Below, piece after piece: positions 54,338 through 64,000 of a DNA stretch of 64,000 nucleotides; position 1 is the first letter of the stretch, and every line of letters begins with the position of its first letter. Source of the stretch: Coprinellus micaceus (Eukaryota; Basidiomycota; Agaricomycetes; Agaricales; Psathyrellaceae). A model generated the notes under the pieces. It made no database searches. It was not told where the DNA came from and was given only the letters and a program-made list of their open reading frames with translations. Position numbers and translations under genes: made by a program. The stretch lies in assembly GCA_951394405.1 (NCBI GenBank), contig OX596343.1, forward strand, positions 1,550,001-1,614,000. Reading direction: 5' to 3'.

Positions 54338-56480
54338 TTTGGGAACTTCTTGTTGGGCGCTAAACGGCTATAACTTGGGTCTAAACGAATATGGACCGCA
54401 GCTATCGCAGATGGATGGCACGCGCGACCCCAGGTCTTCTTGAGACGAAACAGTCAGCCAGGGACCTGTGAGTGGAGAAATTGGGGTGGTGGTGGGGGAG
54501 TGAAGGGAAGAAGGGTCCACACGTCCGAAACGAGGCCTTTTGTATTGACGCTCCAAACAAATACCATAACCTTGATGTCATGTTCCCATGTGTTTGGCCA
54601 GAAGCCAGAAGAAGGCTGGGTTCCTCTTCCGATGCACATCGCTTGTGTTGTGCTGGAAACGTGACGGGTCTCATGGAAAAGTTTGAAACGTACACATCAC
54701 GATCACCGCCCATCCCCCTCGGGCAGCATTCAAATATTCACCCCTTTTGATGAGACAAGGGCCACCGGGTCAGGTATCGAGTTTTCATCCGAGTCTCTGC
54801 CCTGAAATGGGGTCGGGGAACAGGATATCGAACCCAACCATCCCCCGAAGCTTCTGCCAATTTTTGAGAACAGGATGGTCGACGGTCTCCCTCACCCGCT
54901 GATATGCAGAACGGTGATCGCGGTACCTCCGGCGGCGATACAATTGACGATTTCCAGAAGCAAGTCACTGCCCCGGTTGTCGGATGCTGAAAGCCCTGAA
55001 ACGGGGTGCGCAAGTGGGTGCAAAAAATGCGACATCTCCCGCCGGAAGCCAGCGGAAGCCTCGAGGACGGAGAGAATCAAACCTCGAAAAGAACTTCCGT
55101 GGTTCAAGGGATGAGATGCTCCTGAATGATAATCGATAGCAAAAGGGCCATGCAGCAAAGAAGATCCGGGACCCTGAATTTTAATTCCTCCAACTCATGA
55201 GGTAAGTAGGGACGCCACCGACACGGCTCCCAGTCGTTTCTCGAGACGGCAGGGTGACAGGGCGCATGGCTTGGGACACAACATGGGCGTCTAAATCCTC
55301 CCTGGCAAAGTGAGTGCAGGACGAGTTAGAGTGGTGTGGGGTGGGACGAGGATGCGAAGAGGAGGGCAGCCACGCCAAACCACTGTGACACACAGTGGCT
55401 ACATTCATGACCACACCAGCGGCGCCAGCACGTCGCGCGGGGTTTTGGCCATAGGGTGGAAAGAGGCTCCAGTGCTTTGACGCCGCGCCAAGCCCTCACG
55501 CGAAATGCGATTAAGGTTGGCCATCAAGGTCGCGTGCCTCGAACCTACCTTCGAACCGAGGCAGACGCCCCATCACGCAATATCGGAACCTGCCCGGGAG
55601 GGACACAACGAAGCATAGATGCGTGGGCCAATACGGGTTGAGGACTTTAAAGCACCGGAAAGCACCGAGAGGAAATGCCAGGGCAAGCAGAGGGGATGGC
55701 AAGCGGCTGGCCCAGCCTGGTGCACAATCATAAGAGGCGAGGGAAACGCCCCTTCCCGTCGGAGAGAAGCTTATGATCCAACATGTCCCCCACGCCGCTT
55801 CCGTGTTACCTTGCGGCGATTCGTAAACAGCGCTCAGGCAGGGGGGTGAATCCACGGTCCAGAGAAGAGGATTCCAAGATGAGCGCCGCATTTGAGCGCC
55901 TAAAAACCGCGATATCTGATCAACACAGCGATCGACGTAAGAAGCAAATGAGGTTAAGGCGTGTTCACCTTTCCATTCAATCCAGACTATGTGTATTAGG
56001 CTCCGGACGCCAAACTTGGAACGTACTCGACGGAGAGAACGACGGGATAAAGCCATAATCAGTACCAGTGGGGTACACCTTTCGATAAGCACGAGGAAGG
56101 CCCTTGACTCCAGGCGACGGTCGTGGACGAAGGGTGAAAACTTGAATGAGTCGAGGCGCGAGTGCCCCTGCCGCACCAGAGACAGCGCTGATCGCTGACT
56201 GGGTTCCCGGAACCCCCGAAATTGAAATGGCTGGATCCAAGGGACAGCCTCAGGGTAGGGAGGTAAAGTATAGGGTGACTCTCAATCTTGGAATCTCGAA
56301 TTCCATCGGCATTCCTTCAAAGACTAACTAGTAACTATACACGTCCGAAATTCCACGACAGGCAACAATACAAAAAAGACCTCTTTTGAGAGGGGCGCAC
56401 ACATATTAAATTGCAATAACTTTCACCAATTTCAATTCCACCACGAGCGCTCCGAGTCCACCCTCGACAACCGCCCACAA
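54338..56480. other. 2.1-kb intergenic region, no recognised gene
   Basis: Between the bestrophin start and the fimbrin stop. The largest frame, 55511-56176 on minus (221 codons), is Cys/Arg/Trp-rich with no family pattern and I take it as chance. GGGCGCTAA at 54356-54364 is just upstream of the bestrophin ATG, and GAGCGCCTAA near 55894-55903 is a weak relative of the recurrent motif. Nothing else is supported. Confidence 0.4.
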
Positions 56481-58775
56481 TTACGACTGCTGGGCGATGC
56501 TCATCAAGCTTCCAATGAATGTGAGGATCTAGAAGGCCTGCATTCAGTTCCATTTGCAATTGAAAGCATGGGGAAAGAACGCACGAGACGGGGTCGGACA
56601 TCAACGATGTCCTCTGGCACCAAAAAGATTAAAGCGCCCATCTTCCTGGCGATGGAAATAGCGAGTTTAGCTACAGAGATCCATCCATCAGTCTCGTATC
56701 CATTTCATAATGATATCCAAGGAAAACATACCATTCTGCCTCCTGTCATCGTAGTCACCGTTCTGGTCCACTGGAATGACGAGGTTGGGGTCAACGATAC
56801 CAGGGCGAATGGCATCAAGGAGGTCGAGGAAGAAGAGACCGGTGGTAAGCGAGGGATCCTTGAACGATCTGATGGGTCGAACTCCCGGATTTCCCTTCTG
56901 CGCGGTGGTGTTAGCCCACTTGACCATCTCGGTATCGGTAATTGGGCGGTTGGTCTTGGACAGCGACGAGAGAGTCTTGACGATGTTCATCCTCATAAGC
57001 TGCCACACGAGCCCCAGAATGAGCGTCTTCCTTCCGTCGACAATATCAGCACCCTGGATACCAACAAGGTGCATACCGCTCTGCTTGGCAAGGTCCACAG
57101 CGTAGTTCGTGTTCTCGACGCACTTAAACCTAGAGAGCTGGTCCTGGTTGGGCTTGATGCCAACCTCCTCTTCCTCCTCGCCGTCTGCAGGAGGAGCGAA
57201 TGTAGGCGACGTCACACTGCCAATCCCACCCTTGGGCTTCGACACCCGTCTCCACACAACACTTCCGGGGTTGATTTTGTCGAAGGCTTGAAGGATGACG
57301 AGGCCGTCCTTGAGGTTCTCGAAGAGGTTGAACACGGCAGGCTCGACACCGAGCGAGTTGAGCCAGAGAGTGAAGACACGCGCCTCACGCTCCCCCTCAG
57401 CGTCGAAGTCCTCGACAGCGCCATAATCCTTGGCTTCCTGCTCGTTGAGAGGCTCGAGACCGGGGTGGTTGTTGAAGAGGTTGGCGACGAAAGCGAGATT
57501 GAGACGGGGGTTGCCAGAGACCAATGATGAAGGGGTGAGGTACTTCCTGCAGCCAATCTTGTCAGCATTTTGGAGGACCTGCTCTGCCCGCTGTCTGAGA
57601 TCCTTTGTCTGCAGGGGGGCGCGGGAGCATTGCTCAGGCTTGAGCTGGTTGAGCAAGACAGTATAATTCTCGCCATCAGACACGTCCCGGCTGAAGTTGT
57701 TGACCCTGCACGAATGACGTCAGATGCGACAAGATAGATAATCGCCAGCGCCTACTCACCTCCGTTGCCACCCCGCCTGCTTCAAGTGGTAGTTGAACCA
57801 CCGGAGGAGGATCTGGTCAGGCGTCAGGCGGAGGAGGTCTTCGATGGTCTCGTCGTCCTCACACAGCCGGTACAGCTCGGGGTGGATCTTGATGTCGACC
57901 TGGGCGAGCAGACCTCTTCGGATGATCTGCCAGATGAGACCGAGAATGAGATGCTCGCGACCCTCCGCAATGTCTGCAGCACCAATGTTCACGACTGAGC
58001 AACCGATACCCTTCGAGGAGGTGATGACAATGTTGTTGTTCTCTGTAATCTGGAAAGCGTTGAGAGGCTTGCGAGCGGTGGGCTTGTTGAGGACACGGGT
58101 ATCGATGGTGTCGGGCACGGAGTCGTTGATGAGTTTACAAAGAACCAAGCCGTCCTTGACCTCGTCAAATATCTGCATAGTATCTGTAGGAATGGGGTAT
58201 CGTCCTGCGAGGTCTGGGTCGTTCTCGAGCACCTGTAATCCCCCGAGTGAGTATCAAGTCAGCACATTGTGTCTATTCCCCACCCACCGTGTTGATATGA
58301 TTCGTGAATTCGATGCGCTCATCCTCATTGAGAGTATGGCTAACGTTGGCATTTGACCCCTTCACCGTCATCTTTCCAGCTTTCTGCTGAATGTACTGCT
58401 TGGCTGTCTGACCCTTGAGCTTGACGTTGAGCTGTGTTCCGTGCTCAGTGTCGTCATCCGGGGTAACCAAGCCGAGATGAGATGCGCACCTCGACCCAGT
58501 CCTCAAGCTCGACCTTCCCACTAGCGTCAACGCTGACGTGCTTCAAGGTCTCTCGCGCAATATCATACGATGTTCCACTTGACTGCAGAGATTGCAGCAC
58601 CGTCGACTTGTCGACCCGTCCAGGGCTGTCCGTGTTCAATGAGCTATGCCGAACGTCATTAGAAACTCCTTTCGCAACAAATCGTGCACTGTACACACTT
58701 GAACCGGTTAATGAGGTCAAACATCTCATCCCGAGTGACCTCGGGGTACTTCTTCTGCAGTTTGAGGGCTTCCAT
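56481..58775 (-). CDS. SAC6: Fimbrin, actin-bundling protein
   Basis: Cross-links actin filaments in cables, patches and rings. ATG 58775 starts MEALKLQKKYPEVTRDEM. An EF-hand-like N-terminal region (SVDASGKVELEDWVELV) is followed by four calponin-homology domains. CH1 has NEDERIEFTNHINTVLENDP, IFDEVKDGLVLCKLINDSVP and NAFQITENNNIVITSSKGIG. CH2 has QILLRWFNYHLKQAGWQRRV and YTVLLNQLKPEQC. CH3 has ARVFTLWLNSLGVEPAVFNL, FENLKDGLVILQAFDKINPG and FKCVENTNYAVDLAKQSGMH. CH4 has DTEMVKWANTTAQKGNPGVR, FFLDLLDAIRPGIVDPNLV and AKLAISIARKMGALIFLVPE. A final short exon reads ILTFIGSLMSIAQQS with stop at 56481-56483. All four CH domains are intact. Splice sites are canonical throughout. Confidence 0.97.
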
Positions 58776-59234
58776 GGTGGTAGTGTAGGGGAAAGAATGA
58801 GTTCACTGACTTCAGGTCTCACCGACACTAAAGTGATCCAGATAGTGGCTGTGCCCGCGCTGTGCCTCACAGCGCGCAGCGCGCTTGGCGAAACGAAGGA
58901 CAGGGCTATGCCTGTGGGCCTCGGTCCGTAGCACGTCCGGAGTTCGTTCGTAAGCGCGCAGTAGGCGCTTAGTGTGATGGTACGTAATACTAACGAAGGT
59001 GGACGTCGGACTGTGCACTACGGCGTAAAAGGGCGCATCGAAAGCACAAGTCCGAGATTGAAAGGTAGTACATTTGACTACAATATGCTCACACGTTGCG
59101 ATTTCTACCAGCTCGATCGAAGATGAGAATTGTAAGTTGGAGAGGTGAAGAAAAATATGAGAAGGATTAATTGGACCGGGTCCGACGATGCTACATAGGG
59201 GGACTTCCACCATTTAATCCTGCCAGGTAACCCT
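58776..59234. other. Upstream region of fimbrin gene
   Basis: 459 bp. An inverted pair, TAAGCGC at 58951-58957 and GCGCTTA at 58965-58971 with a 7-nt spacer, sits about 180 bp upstream of the fimbrin ATG. The remainder is the 3' flank of the first DUF1996 gene. Confidence 0.45.
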
Positions 59235-61002
59235 TTAGACGCACTGGGAGTACCAGTCGTTCAACTTCTGACAAGTGCTTCCATCAGCGCACACAGTCGC
59301 ACCAGTCCACTAAAAGACGAGGTTTTTGATAAGCAAGGGTGTTAGCGCAGGATAGATAATTGGGACGTACGCCATTGCCACCGCACTGTCCGTACTTGGG
59401 AACTGTAGGACCAGCGGGCGCGGTGGGCTGGGGCTGGACGACCGTGGTAGTGGGGACGGGCGCCACCACAGTCGTAGTGGGGGCGGGAGCCGTCGCGGTG
59501 GGTACGTTAGGCTGACCGATATAAGTCGAGAGAGCATTGCATTGATTGATCATGGTGGCGGGGATGGGACCATTCTGGACGGGGTTGCAACCAGGGAGGG
59601 CCTCGAGGTCTGGGTGGAGAGGTGTGTGAGTTGGACAACAGCGATCCACTCGGGTAGAGCTAAGACTTACATCGGCCTTCAACGACCTCGTCGACACGAA
59701 CCTTCTGGGTGCAGCGGTTCATGTCGGCGTCGGAAACCTGGGTGAGCTCGCGGCATCCGCTGGGCTGACCACCGAGGTCTGTGCAGCGGTCCATCGCCCT
59801 CTGCAAAGAGTCGTCCTTCCAGCCGAAGACGTAGTCGGCGTGTTGTCCGAATCCAGTGCTAAGAACTCGATTAGAAGGGAAGGAATGAGGAGACAGAGCC
59901 CAGGACGCACGGGTCTCCCTGGGAGAGGACGAAAGGCTGGCCGCTGGCGGGGAACATGTTGTTGAACTGCCTGGTATCCCATGCAATCTCGAGGAAGAGC
60001 AAGGGCATCCGGATGGGGTGGGAAGCAGGGCACGAGCCACCCATGAAGAAGAGACCGTCACGGGGGACAGCACCTGTGGGGTACGCCATGTGGCTCTAAG
60101 CGAACCGTCAGGCGTGCTTCGCAAAATTAGGAAGTACAACACTTACAGAGTGGTCAGCGGGGTCAAGGTCCTTTCCGTTCCAGCATGATGGGAAGAAGAT
60201 GTTAGAACGAATACCGCCAGCGCAAGTCTTCTTGGGGAGTTCGATGGTGTCGAGAGGTCCGGTACCGGGGTGAGGGTAGCTGGGGTCACTGCCGAAGTTG
60301 GCGTTCCAGCAACGGAAGGAAATAGCGCGACCCTCGGAGCTGTTGGGGTCGACGAACGACTTGTTGCGAATCATGGGGTCACCGACGATCATGCGGAATC
60401 CCTGAATAGAGCGCCCATAAATAAGAAAGATCGCGTCTGGCGAAAGAAATCTCACCTTGGAGAAGGACGTAACCTGCTGGTTGTTGGCGGGCTGGATATA
60501 GTAGACAGTCATGCCTCCGTTGGGGCTACCGGTGAACTGGTTGGCCATCTGGGGGACCTGGAGGCAAGGTGTCAGGAGATTTCCTTGGTCTTCACTAGTG
60601 GCATGCTTACTCGGATATAGCTGCCGTTTTGGTGTTTGAAGTAGAGGACAGCGGTCCAGTAGTTGGAGGCGTCCTCCTTGAATTTGCAGGTCGTGCAGGT
60701 CGACAGCGCGGGGAGGTCGTTCTTGGGGTCCATGGTGACATCGAAGGCGTTCTAGAGAAATAAATCATCAGTAATGCCCATAAGCAGGGCGTTCAGTACT
60801 CACTCCCCCAATAATCTGATGGACGTGAGGGGAGACAATTCCAGGGGTGACCAGCCTAATGTTGTGTGAGAAGGAAGCCTTCCGAGAGCGCAAGACAGGC
60901 GTACGGGTCAAGGCGCTGGGTCACCAACTGGGAGCAGGGGAAACGCAAGAGTGCGTTGGCGGCAGGTGCGAGCACCGCAAGGGAGGCGAGGTAGGTCCAC
61001 AT
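59235..61002 (-). CDS. Secreted DUF1996 protein with C-terminal CBM1 (copy A)
   Basis: Extracellular protein with an N-terminal DUF1996 domain, common in wood- and litter-decay fungi, activity not well defined. ATG 61002 gives a signal peptide MWTYLASLAVLAPAANA, then LLRFPCSQLVTQRLDP. DUF1996 features: SPHVHQIIGGNAFDVTMDP, TCTTCKFKEDASNYWTAVLY, FKHQNGSYIRVPQMANQF, GFRMIVGDPMIRNKS, NFGSDPSYPHPGTGPLDTIE and IFFPSCWNGKDLDPADHSSH. The cellulose/chitin-binding-like C-terminal parts are a Thr/Pro linker (TATAPAPTTTVVAPVPTTTV) and CBM1: YGQCGGNGWTGATVCADG then STCQKLNDWYSQCV, with the four Cys and aromatic face residues present. Stop at 59235-59237. About ten exons. A TATA box lies 58 bp upstream. 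It is a tandem duplicate of the next gene. Confidence 0.9.
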
Positions 61003-61956
61003 GACGGAATACTGGTCAACAAGTGAACGATAGGGAGAAGACCGGTCTAGAAAGCCTCGTATATATACCCCTCATGTACATGTTCCGACGGAAGAATGTT
61101 AACCTCTCAGTGAAAAACCGTGGTTCGTCCGCCAGTTCGAGCCTCCAGTCTGAGTAAGAGGTAGAGCATCTAGAGTAGGTGCATTGATTGAATTGTTCAC
61201 CACAACGGCGTGATCGCGAAGTCAGTTTGAGACGCGAAGCTCGGCGTCCATTGGATCGGAATCAGTATAGCAACGAGGAAGCCAGGAGAAATTGTGGGGT
61301 TCGAATAAACTATACAGCCTGAACAGCCCAACACCCTTTACAGGCTCACCGCCATGTCCAGCTCGTCTTCGGGTTCCTCCCATGATGAACCAGCGATTCG
61401 CCTTCTCCTTCGTTCCAAATGTAAACTCCGGATCTGCTGCTGGCGGTTGTTTCTTGCAGCGATTGTCGCACTTTCGAACACCAGATCTTGTTGGAACAAT
61501 ACTCAGGGCATCTGAGATCGCCAAAGCAAGTTGTCCCCGTCGGGGCTTCCTCGACTCGGACCCGGTGCATGAGGGAGCAATTCGGCTACATGAAAGTGGA
61601 AGGAGAGATGCCTTCTAGGACGTGGGAATTCTGGTTGTGGGCGCATGGCAAACCTCCTCGACACGGATCAAATTTTGGGTTTCGATAGAGGTTGTGATCC
61701 TCGACGGGACCAGGAAGCGCCAAGCGCGTGCTGTGGTAGCCCAGAGCCTTTCTGCGCACGAAGACTCCCTTGGAGAGGGGGCTTGGAATGTACCCAATCG
61801 GCCCGTCGCTCACACACATCAGTGAACAGCGTGCTTTGACTTGGCTTTGACTTCGGAAAGCTTGAAAGGAGGGAAACTCGATTTCCATTGGAAGATAATT
61901 GCGAATGAGTACAGAATCAAAGAAAAATTGTATGTAATGCAAGGGACCGTAGCGAC
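61003..61956. promoter_or_regulatory. Promoter of DUF1996 copy A and intergenic region
   Basis: 954 bp between the tandem copies. TATATATA at 61060-61067 (minus) lies just upstream of the copy A start. The open frames around 61222-62032 have no family pattern. Confidence 0.45.
61060..61067 (-). promoter_or_regulatory. TATA box of DUF1996 copy A
   Basis: TATATATA ends 58 bp before the ATG at 61002. Confidence 0.5.
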
Positions 61957-63605
61957 TTAGAGGCACTGGGAATACCAGTCGTTCAACTTCTGGCAGGTGC
62001 TCCCAGAAGCGCACGTCGTAGCGCCAGCCCACTAAAGGGAGGAATCAGCATTGTAGGATGGGATGTTAGGGAGATAAGACGTACTCCGGTACCGCCACAT
62101 TGACCGTACTTGGGAACGGTAGGGCCCGCAGGCGCAGAAGGCTGTGGGTTAACTACTGTCGTCGTCGGCTGGGGGCTGACAACGGTGGTGGTGGGGCCAG
62201 CAGTAGCAGTAGGCTGACCGCCAATGGGGGTGGAGATGGCGTTGCAGTTCTGAATCATCGTGGCAGGAGTGGGACCGTTCTGAGCGGGGTTGCATCCAGG
62301 GAGAGCAGCGAGGTCTGCCAAGAAGTGAGAAGGGGTACCCCCATGACAAAAAATATGGACGACTTACATCGGCCTTCAACGACTTCGTCGACGCGGGCTT
62401 GCTGCTTGCAGCTGTTGATCTGGGAGTCGGAGAGGACGGTGAGAGCACGGCATTGCTCAGGAACACCACTAATGTCCGTGCACTGATCCATAGCCCTCTG
62501 GAGAGCATCTCCGTCCCAACCGAAGACGTAGTCGGCGTGCTGCCCGAAGCCCGTCGGGTCTCCTTGAGAGAAGATGAAAGGCTGGCTGCCGTCGGTGGGC
62601 CACATGTTGTTGAACTGCCTGGTGTCCCAGACGATCTCGAAGAAGAGCGTGGGCGTGCGGACGGGGTGAGACGAGGGGCAAGAGCCGCCCATGAAGAGGT
62701 TGCCGTCACGGGGAAGGTCTCCAGTCGGGTAGGCCATATGGCTCTGAGAGGCCGTCAGAAAATATTCGCGCAGACGATGAAGAAAGTAGATACTCACCGC
62801 GTGGTCCGCGGGATCGAGGTCCTTGCCATTCCAGCAAGACGGGAAGAAGATGTTAGAGCGGATACCGCCGGCGCAGGCCTTCTTTGGAAGCTCGACGGTG
62901 TCGAGGGGACCAGTACCAGGGTGGGGGTAAGCGTTGTCAGAGCCGAAATTGGCGTTGAAGCATCGGTTGGTGATGGCCTTGCCCTGCGGCGTGTTCTGGC
63001 CCATGGTAGTACCATTGCGCAAGAAGGGATTTCCAACGATCATACGGAAGCCCTTGGAAATTTGTTAAAACGCATTGACCCTACCGAATGAAGCAGGGCC
63101 ATACCTTGGGGAAAGCGGTGACCTTTTGGTTGTTGGAGGGTTGAATGTAGTAGACGGTCATACCGCCGCTGGGGCTACCAGTGAATTGGTTGGCCATTTG
63201 AGGGACCTAGAAAAATGTTGAGCGTTGGAGAAGCTTGTGGAGAGAGGGATGGTCTCTTACCCTGATGTAGCTTCCGTTAGAGTGCTTGAAGTAAAGGACG
63301 GCGGTCCAATAGTTCGAAGAATTTTCCTTGAATCTACAGGTGGTGCAAGTGGCCTGCTTAGCGTAGTCAACAGAAGGGTCCATGGCAATGTCGAAGGCAT
63401 TCTATGAGAAGGTGTCAGTTAGTCGGAGACGCCGAAGGAATTTGGGACGTACTCCTCCGACAATCTGGTGAACGTGAGGGGACACCTGGTTTGGGGTGAC
63501 GAGGGGGTCGAAACGCTGCGTCACGAGCTGAGCGCAGGGGAAACGGAGCATCGCATTGGCGTAGGGCGCCGCGGAGGCGAGTGCGAGGAGAACTGCCCAC
63601 TTCAT
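61957..63605 (-). CDS. Secreted DUF1996 protein with C-terminal CBM1 (copy B)
   Basis: Tandem paralogue of the 59235-61002 gene with the same exon layout. ATG 63605 gives the signal peptide MKWAVLLALASAAPYANA, then MLRFPCAQLVTQRFDPLVTP. DUF1996 parts include SPHVHQIVGGNAFDIAMDP, STCTTCRFKENSSNYWTAVL-type sequence, GFRMIVGNPFLRNGTTMGQ, NFGSDNAYPHPGTGPLDTVE and IFFPSCWNGKDLDPADHA. The linker has ATAGPTTTVVSPQPTTTVV, and the CBM1 reads YGQCGGTGWAGATTCASG, STCQKLNDWYSQCL. Stop at 61957-61959. The copies are very similar in the domain core (for example WDTRQFNNM, GFGQHADYVFGW, VRVDEVVEGR/ARVDEVVEGR) but differ in the linker and signal peptide, so the duplication is not recent. Confidence 0.9.
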
Positions 63606-64000
63606 AGCTATCGGTCTTGAGTAACTAAGCACAAGAGTGACGGAGAGAAACAGGTCCACTCAGGCGCCCTTTAAATACCAATCCCCACCCATGTATTTTC
63701 CCAGAAATGCGGCGTTACCGACATGGTGAAAGCGTGTCGAATACGGTCTCACAAGCCAAACTTCAAGCATACTGGATTGGGCCAGCCCGCCACGAGATGC
63801 CACGAGAGAAGCCCCGCAATTCGACCGTTCATGTCAATTGCTTCGAGATCCTGAGATCATCCCGGCCCCGCAAGCTTCTGAAGGATCATCAAATCCCCAC
63901 ATCCCATAGAGTCCGGGGCGGGTGAAGCCTTTAAGCGCAGTGTGTTCCGTGGATCGACCGTGTCATTGAAAGGGCGCGTGCAATTGACCGAGGTTCAGGA
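63606..64000. promoter_or_regulatory. Promoter of DUF1996 copy B
   Basis: 395 bp to the window edge. TATTTAAA (minus) is at 63670-63677, 65 bp upstream of the ATG. TAAGCGC is at 63932-63938. Confidence 0.45.
63670..63677 (-). promoter_or_regulatory. TATA box of DUF1996 copy B
   Basis: TATTTAAA 65 bp upstream of the start codon at 63605, matching the TATA placement of copy A. Confidence 0.45.

Noticed and set aside
55511..56176. 221-codon minus-strand frame in the bestrophin-fimbrin interval
   Set aside because: Composition rich in Cys, Trp, Arg and Ser without domain, intron partner or promoter; likely chance.
61290..61312. GGTTCGAAT B-box-like sequence suggesting a tRNA
   Set aside because: No acceptor stem or anticodon arm can be formed around it.
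61586..62032. 148-codon minus-strand frame overlapping the end of DUF1996 copy B
   Set aside because: The overlap is with the CBM1 exon in another frame, and the remainder has no recognisable features.
1..64000. Search for CRISPR arrays, bacterial insertion sequences or operons
   Set aside because: Gene structure is eukaryotic with spliceosomal introns throughout; no regular repeat-spacer array, IS ends or polycistronic arrangement was seen.

Overview
The window is nuclear DNA of a filamentous basidiomycete, most likely an Agaricomycete. Genes are dense, on both strands, and cut by many GT-AG introns of about 50-65 nt. Proteins typical of that class are present: a DUF6593 protein, two secreted DUF1996 proteins ending in a fungal cellulose-binding module (CBM1), a WOPR transcription factor and F-box/LRR proteins. 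The CBM1 pair and a secreted GH88/GH105-like enzyme fit a plant-litter or wood saprotroph.

Layout. 1-6.4 kb: PRP3 (minus, 3' end cut off by the window edge) is divergent from mitochondrial ribosomal protein L16, followed by glutamate decarboxylase. 6.5-12.4 kb: an unidentified gene and an F-box/LRR gene on minus, the latter divergent from the MutY adenine glycosylase. 12.9-17.4 kb: an acyl-CoA synthetase and the sphingolipid fatty-acid 2-hydroxylase SCS7. 18.1-24.1 kb: exocyst SEC5 converging on RMD1 (DUF155). 24.1-33 kb is gene-poor and holds, on minus, a WOPR regulator and a DNAJC11-type J-protein. 33.2-43.1 kb: ornithine-type mitochondrial carrier, zinc polyol/alcohol dehydrogenase, ENP2, DUF6593 protein and SURF4/Erv29 cargo receptor. 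43.8 kb: tRNA-Thr(CGT). 44.4-47.9 kb: a truncated F-box copy and an intact F-box gene. 48.7-54.3 kb: GH88/105-like enzyme, an intronless unidentified gene and a bestrophin-family channel. 56.5-63.6 kb: fimbrin and two tandem DUF1996-CBM1 genes.

Most genes are housekeeping: splicing, mitochondrial translation, base-excision repair, lipid metabolism, secretion, actin and ribosome biogenesis. There is no CRISPR array, bacterial IS, operon or obvious biosynthetic cluster, and I found no clear new multi-gene system. The most notable signals are: a recurrent 9-mer GGGCGCTTA in non-coding DNA; an 11-mer ACCCTAACCCC shared by the PRP3/MRPL16 and ENP2 upstream regions; conserved motifs split across microexons of 10-29 nt in three genes; and a truncated F-box duplicate that shares a frame-preserving intron with its intact neighbour.

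All gene models were assembled by eye from reading frames and splice sites. Internal exon boundaries are reliable only where stated.
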